In this document: piece by piece, positions 58,123 to 64,000 of the stretch
How positions within the stretch are numbered: position 1 is the first letter of the stretch
Layout: each line of letters opens with the position of its first letter
From: Ralstonia pickettii
GTDB lineage: Bacteria; Pseudomonadota; Gammaproteobacteria; Burkholderiales; Burkholderiaceae
Direction: 5' to 3'
Assembly: GCF_030582395.1 (NCBI RefSeq)
Contig: NZ_CP104381.1
Span: 1,798,001-1,862,000 of the forward strand
DNA: 64,000 nucleotides
Made by a program: the position numbers and the translations under genes
Notes under the pieces: model-generated
The model's database searches: none
Seen by the model: only the letters and a program-made list of their open reading frames with translations
What the model was told of the DNA's origin: nothing

Positions 58123-58794
58123 ATCTCCCCCGTAGATTTCTTCCCTACTCCACACCAACAAGCGAGAGCCAGGCTAGTTCTTGCGTGCGTTGCTGATTCC
58201 ACTGTAGACGAATCACCGATGATCACAAGAACGGTCGAAAACCTGGAACGGTGCACAACCGTTGCAATTGCGTTAGCGCTCGACTGCATGAAGTGCTAAA
58301 CGGACCTTGAACGATGCATTAGCACATGCACCACGACGATCGGCTACCCCGAGCACAGCAGAAAGCGTACCCACGACATCACCTGCGCGCTCGCAGGTTG
58401 GTACGTAACCGGTCAGCGTGAGTTCCCGCACGCACGCTGAATCCAGGAGGGGGATATCCCTGCATTTCAGTGCGCGGCCAACTGTGATATGGCTGAAATC
58501 GCGCTTGGTGCGCGCTCGCGGCGCTACGCTTGTAACGGCAGCTTTTCTGGCCGGGACGCAACAACGCATTGTGCAAAGCGCGGGACGATATGCGTTTTAT
58601 CGCCGGGCAATACGCCCACAGCTCCTGCGGAAACGACCGAAACGGATCGACCGAAGCTGTCTCTTTTTTGCCCAACAGGGAAGTCTTATGGGACGCCAGA
58701 ATGCGGTGAGCGCAAAGCCCGTACGGAGAACGCGGACAAAGAAAAAGGCCCTCGGCGTTTGCCTGAGGGCCTTTTAGGCGATTTCTCGCCAGTT
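58123..58794. other. Long intergenic region before prkA
   Basis: About 670 bases between prkA and tRNA-Val without a supported gene. Open frames on both strands (for example 58379-58867 minus and 58489-58824 plus) overlap the tRNA or lack ribosome sites. The prkA promoter must lie at the low end, and the tRNA-Val terminator is at 58742-58775. The middle, roughly 58250-58700, is unexplained and could hold a small RNA. Confidence 0.5.
58742..58775 (-). terminator. Terminator after tRNA-Val
   Basis: On the minus strand AAAAGGCCCTC pairs with GAGGGCCTTTTT around a GC-containing loop, 20 bases after the tRNA 3' end. Confidence 0.88.
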
Positions 58795-58869
58795 TGGTGG
58801 GTGGTACAGGGATTGAACCTGTGACCCCTGCCGTGTGAAGGCAGTGCTCTACCGCTGAGCTAACCACCC
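58795..58869 (-). tRNA. tRNA-Val (anticodon CAC)
   Basis: On the minus strand the acceptor GGGTGGT pairs with ACCACCC; the D arm, anticodon stem CTGCC with loop TTCACAC (anticodon CAC), T arm GTTCAATCC, discriminator A and encoded CCA are all present. Confidence 0.96.
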
Positions 58870-58887
58870 GAATGCGGTGAAAACGAG

Positions 58888-58916
58888 ATTATGGCGAAAA
58901 GGCGCGGCCGTGTAAA
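58888..58916 (-). promoter_or_regulatory. Promoter of tRNA-Val
   Basis: On the minus strand TTTACA (58911-58916) and CATAAT (58888-58893) are 17 bases apart, about 19 bases before the tRNA. Confidence 0.7.
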
Positions 58917-58940
58917 TACCCTGGCCGCACATATTTTTCA

Positions 58941-59669
58941 TCAGGCAGCCGGCTGGACAGATTCCACGGGTTCACGCGTCCAGACGGTCTTGCCGCCGCT
59001 GGCCTTGTCGATCTCCTTGAGCACGCCGGCATGCGCTTCGGCCTCGGCTTCGGTTGCCAGCAGCACGGGCAATTGCAGCGCGCTCAGGTCGACGGCAACG
59101 GCTTCGGCCGATGCGCCTTCGCCCGACTCCAGCATGTCGATCACCAGCGTGTTCTGGCCGCGCGTCATGGCCAGGTAGACCTCGGCCAGGAGTTCCGCAT
59201 CGAGCAATGCGCCGTGCAGCGTACGGTGCGCGTTGCTGATGCCCAGACGGTCGCACAGCGCATCCAGGGAATTGCGCTTGCCAGGGAACATCTGGCGCGC
59301 CTCGCGCAGCGTGTCAATGTGGCCCGACAGGTGCTCGCGGAAGGGCGGCAGGCCCAGGCGCTGGAATTCCATGTCCAGGAAGCCCAAGTCGAACGCGGCG
59401 TTGTGAATGATCGCCTCGGCGCCCTGCACGTAGTCGCGGATCTCGTTGACGATCTCGGCAAACTTCGGCTTGTCGGCCACAAACTCGTTGGTGATGCCGT
59501 GCACGGCCATCGCGCCTGCGTCGATCTCCCGCTCTGGGTTGATGTAGAAGTGCAGGTTCCGGCCGGTCAGGCGGCGGTTGACCATCTCCACGCAACCGAT
59601 TTCGATCACGCGGTCGCCGGTGGCGGCATTCAGGCCGGTGGTTTCGGTATCGAGAATGATCTGTCGCAT
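58941..59669 (-). CDS. dnaQ: DNA polymerase III epsilon subunit (3'-5' proofreading exonuclease)
   Basis: A 242-residue DEDDh exonuclease with ILDTETTGL (Exo I), HNAAFDLGFLDMEF (Exo II) and HGALLDAELLAEVYL (Exo III). It proofreads replication within the Pol III core. The C-terminal 60 residues form the polymerase-binding tail. ATG at 59669 (MRQIILDTETTG) fits the family. It is followed by tRNA-Val on the same strand and preceded by purU, 25 bases away. Confidence 0.96.
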   Translation of the reverse strand: MRQIILDTETTGLNAATGDRVIEIGCVEMVNRRLTGRNLHFYINPEREIDAGAMAVHGITNEFVADKPKFAEIVNEIRDYVQGAEAIIHNAAFDLGFLDMEFQRLGLPPFREHLSGHIDTLREARQMFPGKRNSLDALCDRLGISNAHRTLHGALLDAELLAEVYLAMTRGQNTLVIDMLESGEGASAEAVAVDLSALQLPVLLATEAEAEAHAGVLKEIDKASGGKTVWTREPVESVQPAA

Positions 59670-59694
59670 CGCGCGCTCCCCTACTCTGACTGGA

Positions 59695-60561
59695 TTACTT
59701 GAAGACGACGGTCTTGTGGCCGTTGAGCAAGATGCGGTGTTCCGCATGCCACTTCACGGCGCGGGCCAGCGCCACGCACTCCACGTCGCGGCCCACGGCG
59801 GTGAGCTGCTCCGGGTCCATGCTGTGGTCCACGCGCTCGATTTCCTGTTCGATGATGGGGCCTTCGTCGAGATCGGCCGTGACGTAGTGAGCCGTCGCGC
59901 CGATCAGCTTCACGCCGCGCTCATGCGCCTGGTAATACGGCTTGGCGCCCTTGAAACTGGGCAGGAATGAGTGGTGAATATTGATGGCGCGGCCTTCGAG
60001 CTTGCGGCACAGGTCGTCGGAAAGAATCTGCATATAGCGCGCGAGCACGACGAGGTCGATCTGCTGCTCCTGCGCGATCTCCCAGATGCGCGCTTCCTGC
60101 TGGGCCTTCTGCGCGTCTGTCGCCTGCAGCAAAGGCAGGTGCATGAACGGCACGTCGTAGGACGCGGCCAGCTGGTAAAAATCACGGTGGTTCGACACGA
60201 TGGCCGCAATCTCGATCGGCAGTTGCCCGGCGCGGGCACGGAACAGCAGGTCGTTCAGGCAGTGGCCGATCTTCGAGACGAGAATCATCACGCGCGGCTT
60301 GGCTGCGGCGTCGAACATGCCCCACTGCATGGAGAAACGTTCGCCGATGGGCGCAAAGCAGTCGCGCAGCGTAGCGAGATCAAGCGGTTGCCCCTGCGGC
60401 ACAAAATGCACGCGCATGAAAAACCGGCCCGTGAATTCGTCGCCGAACTGGTCCGAATCGAGAATGTTGCAGCCCTGTTCGAACAGCAGGCCCGACACGG
60501 CGTGGACAATGCCGGGCTGGTCTGGGCACGACAGGGTAAGAATGAAACCGGAGTGACTCAT
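59695..60561 (-). CDS. purU: Formyltetrahydrofolate deformylase
   Basis: A 288-residue enzyme: an N-terminal ACT domain (about 6-85) and a formyl-transferase-like catalytic domain with VLARYMQILSDDLCRKLEGRAINIHHSFLPSFKGAKPYYQA and HYVTADLDEGPIIEQE (His and Asp of the active site). It releases formate from 10-formyl-THF and balances one-carbon pools. It is 8 bases after the Nudix gene, so they are co-transcribed. Confidence 0.96.
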   Translation of the reverse strand: MSHSGFILTLSCPDQPGIVHAVSGLLFEQGCNILDSDQFGDEFTGRFFMRVHFVPQGQPLDLATLRDCFAPIGERFSMQWGMFDAAAKPRVMILVSKIGHCLNDLLFRARAGQLPIEIAAIVSNHRDFYQLAASYDVPFMHLPLLQATDAQKAQQEARIWEIAQEQQIDLVVLARYMQILSDDLCRKLEGRAINIHHSFLPSFKGAKPYYQAHERGVKLIGATAHYVTADLDEGPIIEQEIERVDHSMDPEQLTAVGRDVECVALARAVKWHAEHRILLNGHKTVVFK

Positions 60562-60569
60562 GAAGCGTT

Positions 60570-61424
60570 TTATGTGTTGTTGTCGGACGCAAACCGCTGC
60601 GGCGCCCGGGGCAATCTCAGGCGCGCCAGGGCGTCGAGAGTAACGAGCGTGGCGTCGACCGTCATCGCGAAGTCCGCCATGATATCAAGCACTGTGTCGG
60701 GGCTGGCGCGCAGGTGGCCTGCAACCTCCCCGTCCTGATTGGCGGGGACGAAGCTGTCTGGCAGTGTCAGGTCGAACGCGAAAAGCGTTTCGCACTGGAT
60801 GCCTTCCGGCACTTCGCGCAGCACATCCAGCGTGCCGCGGGGCGTCAGCGACGCTGCCAGATCGGCGCCGATGCCCGCCTCTTCCCAGCATTCCTTCTCC
60901 AGCGCACCACGTGCATCGAAGCCGTGGCCGATGCCGCCGGCGACGAGGTTGTCCCACATGCCGGGGTCGATCGGTTTTGTCTCGGCGCGGCGGGCTAGCC
61001 AGAGCGCCGGCCCGGCACCATCTGCGCCGTCGATCAGGACGTTCATGTGTGCAGCATAGGTGCGAATGCCGAAAAATCGCGCGGCGGCGCGTTCGATCAG
61101 CGCCAGCGTGGGCGTGCCCCAGCCGGTGTTGACGGCGAAACGCTCGTCGCGCCAGCCCCGCACGTGGCCTTCTTCGGCCAGGCGCATGATGACTTCGGCC
61201 AGTGCCGCGGTGCGCTGCGCCTCGGTGGCGACGGTTTCCCGCAGATCGACCCGCTGCGTCGACACATCGAACCAGTGCGGCCAGCGCGCAAGCAACGATG
61301 CGCGCTCTCGACTCAACCAGCCGACACGTTGCCCCGCAACAATCCACGGGATCAGCGCGTCGGCATCGAACGCCTGCCGGGCGGCCAGCCCGTCCCGAAT
61401 GCGCTGAATGCGCGGATCCGTCAT
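60570..61424 (-). CDS. Nudix hydrolase with DUF4743-type N-terminal domain
   Basis: A 284-residue protein. The N-terminal domain (about 1-115) resembles the DUF4743 region found before Nudix domains of plant and bacterial thiamine-pyrophosphokinase-related proteins. The Nudix box is GGIGHGFDARGALEKECWEEAGIG, with lysine replacing the usual arginine of REUXEE and aspartate at the first glutamate position. It may act on an oxidised thiamine diphosphate or a similar compound; this is inference. ATG at 61424 is chosen; an upstream frame begins at 61472. Confidence 0.82.
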   Translation of the reverse strand: MTDPRIQRIRDGLAARQAFDADALIPWIVAGQRVGWLSRERASLLARWPHWFDVSTQRVDLRETVATEAQRTAALAEVIMRLAEEGHVRGWRDERFAVNTGWGTPTLALIERAAARFFGIRTYAAHMNVLIDGADGAGPALWLARRAETKPIDPGMWDNLVAGGIGHGFDARGALEKECWEEAGIGADLAASLTPRGTLDVLREVPEGIQCETLFAFDLTLPDSFVPANQDGEVAGHLRASPDTVLDIMADFAMTVDATLVTLDALARLRLPRAPQRFASDNNT

Positions 61425-61528
61425 GTCGGGACCCCACAATGTCGGGCGTGCATTGTGCTTTCCGTGCAGCACGGGTCGCGCGATAATGCGCCGTTAATAC
61501 AAGCCGTCATCAGACTGGAGAAACAAGG

Positions 61529-61924
61529 ATGGATGAAATCGACGAGCTGTCGGATCTGCCGACCCCACGCTTTATTTGGGGCTTCGCCATTGCCGTCACA
61601 CCGTCCGGCGAAGTGTCGCACGATGAATTCGAATATCTGACGCACACCCGCACACCGCGCTTCACCTGCCGCGTGGTCGAACTCGAAGACGCGCCCGCCG
61701 AGCCCGAAGACGAAGGCGACATCGATGGCCGCATCGTCCACTTCGACAACCCGAAGCGGATGTTCTACATCACCGATCTGGGCCTGGCCCTGATGAACTT
61801 CACCCTGTTCGACAAGGTGGATAACAAGGCGAAGCTGAAGGACGCCTGCGATCAAGCCATCGCGGACTGGCTCACCCGCCGCGAGTTTCTCGACTCCGAA
61901 CCGGACGACGACGAGGACGATTGA
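61529..61924 (+). CDS. Small acidic protein, function unknown
   Basis: A 131-residue, very acidic cytoplasmic protein (DAPAEPEDEGDIDGR in the middle and EPDDDEDD at the end). It has no signal peptide or membrane span; the core is RMFYITDLGLALMNFTLFDKVDNKAKLKDACDQAIADW. A GGAG site and AAGG lie before ATG 61529. The family is not recognised. It is divergent from the Nudix gene (104 bases) and convergent with the next gene. Confidence 0.75.
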   Translation: MDEIDELSDLPTPRFIWGFAIAVTPSGEVSHDEFEYLTHTRTPRFTCRVVELEDAPAEPEDEGDIDGRIVHFDNPKRMFYITDLGLALMNFTLFDKVDNKAKLKDACDQAIADWLTRREFLDSEPDDDEDD

Positions 61925-61952
61925 GCCTCATCGCTTGACCGCGCGAGATCAT

Positions 61953-62510
61953 TCAGCCCTGACCGGTAGCGCCGTCTTCGGCAAAGCGCAGGTCGGCCAG
62001 GCGCACATCGGTGTAGGAACGCCCGGCATCGAGCAAGGCCGAAACCTGCGCCTTCACCCGCTCCTTCTGGGCGCGCAACGCACGTGGCGGCACGGTCGAA
62101 TCCTGACCGGTGTGGTGCAGATACAGCATCTTGTAGGTGAGTTGGCTCACCATCCACTGCCGCAGCACGCGGCGCCGGCCGGCATGGTCGGCCTCGAATC
62201 CATCGATTTGTCCGAGCAGCACAGAAAACGCCCGCGCGAGGCTCGCCGGCTCCGCGGTCTCGCCGGCGATGCAACGTTCGGCGACGGCCCGCGCCTCCGC
62301 GGGTGACATGGTGTGGTCCGTCTCGACGAAGCGCTCAGTTGCAGGGTCTGGCCGCGGCATCGGCGGCCGATTTGCCAGCCGCGCCGACACCGCAGACAGC
62401 GCTTCCTGCGCACGGCGCATGGACGCTTCCAGCGATTGCGCATCGCCCGGCTCCACGCCAATAGTGGTCGGCATATCGCTGGATTCTCCGTCGCGTTTGT
62501 TGACGTCCAT
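61953..62510 (-). CDS. Helical protein of unknown function
   Basis: A 185-residue protein predicted to be mostly helical (SLEASMRRAQEALSAVSARLANR; FSVLLGQIDGFEADHAGRRRVLRQWMVSQLTYKML; ALRAQKERVKAQVSALLDAG). No signal, membrane span or cysteine-rich motif is seen beyond one cysteine (RCIAGE). A GGAGG site with good spacing supports ATG at 62510 over the upstream open frame. Family is not recognised. Confidence 0.7.
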   Translation of the reverse strand: MDVNKRDGESSDMPTTIGVEPGDAQSLEASMRRAQEALSAVSARLANRPPMPRPDPATERFVETDHTMSPAEARAVAERCIAGETAEPASLARAFSVLLGQIDGFEADHAGRRRVLRQWMVSQLTYKMLYLHHTGQDSTVPPRALRAQKERVKAQVSALLDAGRSYTDVRLADLRFAEDGATGQG

Positions 62511-62770
62511 CGCTCCCTCCGGTGATCGTCCGCGACCAGATGCCGCCGGACGAAAACGGAATTGTAGAACGCGGCGCACATTTCGCGACAAATCGACACC
62601 GACGTTCCACATTACGAAGTGCGCGCAAACGTTAACGTGGGGTCACAAAACCACGGTGCATTGTTGGCCGAAGTCAACGCGGCGCAGCTCGGCCCCGGGT
62701 AAAATGCCGGTTTGCGCCATCTGCGCATGCATTCAATAGCTGACCGCCTTCGCGCGGCAAGGAAATCGCC

Positions 62771-63673
62771 TTGATCAAGTGGATTATCGTGGCCCTCTAT
62801 CTGGGCTCCATTCTGTACGTGCACTTTCGCGGCAAGGTGCGCCTGAAGTTCTGGCGCCAGATGTTCGACCACTCGGCCGTCGTGGCGCCGATCAACTGCT
62901 TCATGTACGCGTTTTCGGGCGTGCCTCAAACGCCGTATGTGCCGGTGGAGCGCTTTCCGGATCTGGAAAAACTGCAGGCCGCGTGGCCGCAGATTCGCGA
63001 CGAAGGCCTGGCGCTCATCAACCTGCGCAAGATCAAGGCCGCCGAGAAAAACGACGATGCCGGCTTCAACTCGTTCTTCAAGAATGGCTGGAAGCGTTTT
63101 TATCTGAAGTGGTATGAGGCGCATCACCCCTCTGCCGAACAGCTCTGCCCGCAGACCGTCGCGCTCCTGCGCGATCTGCCCAGCGTGAAGGCGGCGATGT
63201 TTGCCGAGCTGCCGCCGGGTGGCAAGCTGAACCCGCACCGCGATCCGTTTGCCGGTTCGCTGCGCTACCACCTGGGCCTGTCTACGCCCAACGACGACCG
63301 CTGCTTCATTGAGGTCGACGGCCAGCGCCACAGCTGGCGCGACGGCCAAGGCGTGGTCTTTGACGAGACCTATCTGCACTGGGCCGAAAACGCCTCCGAC
63401 AAGGACCGCCTGATCCTCTTCTGCGATATCGAACGCCCGATGAAATTCGGCTGGGCGCAGCGCATCAATAAATGGCTGGGCCGCAAGGTCATGACTGCCG
63501 CCAGCTCGCCCAACGACGACGGCGACCAGACCGGCGGCATCAACAAGCTGTTTCGTTATGTATGGGTGATGGGCCAGTACCGCCGCCGCTTCAAGGCCTG
63601 GAACCGCAAGGTCTACTACGTAGTGAAGTTCGGTCTGATCATTGGCGTGGCGGCGTTGATCATCTGGATCTGA
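62771..63673 (+). CDS. lpxO: LpxO-like lipid A 2-hydroxylase (Asp/Asn beta-hydroxylase family)
   Basis: A 300-residue protein with an N-terminal membrane helix (about 3-17), a cytoplasmic 2-oxoglutarate/Fe(II) dioxygenase domain and a C-terminal helix (about 283-300). The iron ligands are H156, D158 (NPHRDPF) and H203 (YLHWAEN), with an arginine further on for 2-oxoglutarate. LpxO adds a 2-hydroxyl to a secondary acyl chain of lipid A. The start is TTG at 62771 with AAGGAA upstream. Confidence 0.9.
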   Translation: MIKWIIVALYLGSILYVHFRGKVRLKFWRQMFDHSAVVAPINCFMYAFSGVPQTPYVPVERFPDLEKLQAAWPQIRDEGLALINLRKIKAAEKNDDAGFNSFFKNGWKRFYLKWYEAHHPSAEQLCPQTVALLRDLPSVKAAMFAELPPGGKLNPHRDPFAGSLRYHLGLSTPNDDRCFIEVDGQRHSWRDGQGVVFDETYLHWAENASDKDRLILFCDIERPMKFGWAQRINKWLGRKVMTAASSPNDDGDQTGGINKLFRYVWVMGQYRRRFKAWNRKVYYVVKFGLIIGVAALIIWI

Positions 63674-63701
63674 GCGCCCCCCCCTTCCGCTTCGCACAAA
63701 G

Positions 63702-63726
63702 AACCGGCCCACGCGCCGGTTTTTTG
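63702..63726 (+). terminator. Terminator after lpxO
   Basis: ACCGGC pairs with GCCGGT around a short GC loop and is followed by TTTTTTG. Confidence 0.88.
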
Positions 63727-63979
63727 TTGCAGGTGAAAAAGCTACCTGTATTGCGGTCGGCTTGCGTTTTTACAAAGCAGTGAAGGAAAAGCGCCACATG
63801 GGGCACAAATCTCGCCTAATGTCAGGAACTGAGCGCTCCGGCGCTTATTCGATATGGCGGGCACGCCGCTTGCTCTCTCCTCTTTCGACAACCCTTGCGC
63901 TTTGCATGGGACCGAGTCAGAGCCGGGACGCGTGTGCCTGTGTCCCTCGTCAACAACAAAGACAGTGAGATCAATCGCC
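63727..63979. other. Intergenic region before the last gene
   Basis: About 250 bases with no supported gene; short frames on both strands (63742-63996 minus, 63762-63968 plus) have no ribosome site. It should contain the promoter and leader of the gene starting at 63980. Confidence 0.45.
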
Positions 63980-64000
63980 ATGAAAAAGAACCTCATTAGC
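63980..64000 (+). CDS. Start of an unidentified gene (3' part outside window)
   Basis: Only seven codons are visible, MKKNLIS. The two lysines after the start resemble the beginning of a signal peptide, as in porins, but too little is present to identify the product. Confidence 0.35.

Noticed and set aside
58150..58200. Sigma-54-like promoter before prkA
   Set aside because: A TGGC and TTG pair is present on the minus strand, but the spacing is one base short and the GC of the -12 box is missing.
58379..58867. A 162-codon minus-strand open frame upstream of prkA
   Set aside because: It overlaps tRNA-Val and its terminator and has no ribosome site or known motif.
1..64000. CRISPR arrays, insertion sequences, rRNA genes, integrases
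   Set aside because: No regular spaced repeats, transposase-like or integrase-like products, or rRNA sequence were seen while reading the window.

Overview
This window is high-GC betaproteobacterial chromosome. Gene content and order (pst-pho-ppk/ppx block, carA-leuE-carB, acdR/acdS, gloB-methyltransferase-rnhA, lpxO, olsB) point to Burkholderiales, most likely a Ralstonia outside or near the R. solanacearum complex. The genus call is inference from protein similarity remembered by eye; no search was run.

Layout. 1-2000: the 3' part of a FAD-linked oxidase, two very small genes (one membrane, one proline-rich) and tRNA-Arg(TCT). 2146-7112: a type VI secretion remnant. tssL is complete, but tssM and tssA have lost their 5' ends and are joined head to head near 6130-6140. 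7168-18214: a mosaic of regulator/target pairs, mostly divergent: an Lrp regulator with a cysteine desulfurase fused to a DUF442 sulfurtransferase-like domain, acdR/acdS (ACC deaminase), a MerR regulator with an old-yellow-enzyme, argP/argO, and a BigR-type sulfur switch with a persulfide dioxygenase and a TauE exporter. 18250-30689: tRNA-Pro, then a phosphate block: sixA, olsB (ornithine lipid) behind a Pho box, ppx and ppk, and pstSCAB-phoU-phoB-phoR with two Pho boxes at pstS. 30881-46891: housekeeping genes glmM, folP, ftsH, rlmE, yhbY, greA, carB-leuE-carA, prpE, mltD. 47030-49259: gloB and a methyltransferase whose start codons overlap on opposite strands, then rnhA. 49280-58122: an accessory stretch between rnhA and tRNA-Val/dnaQ. 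It holds a secreted protein, a GH24 lysozyme, two paralogous DUF2589 proteins, an atypical LuxR regulator, a DUF1488 protein and the stress operon prkA-yeaH-spoVR. 58795-64000: tRNA-Val(CAC), dnaQ, purU, a Nudix protein, two small hypotheticals, lpxO and the first codons of another gene.

How the parts fit. The phosphate block joins sensing (PhoR/PhoB/PhoU), uptake (Pst), storage (Ppk/Ppx) and membrane remodelling (OlsB). Two separate loci handle sulfane sulfur: one makes persulfide (desulfurase fusion) and one destroys it (persulfide dioxygenase under BigR). The least explained unit is the DUF2589-lysozyme-LuxR cassette at 49280-52711; it is the best candidate here for an undescribed system. 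The T6SS remnant is the clearest sign of genome decay.
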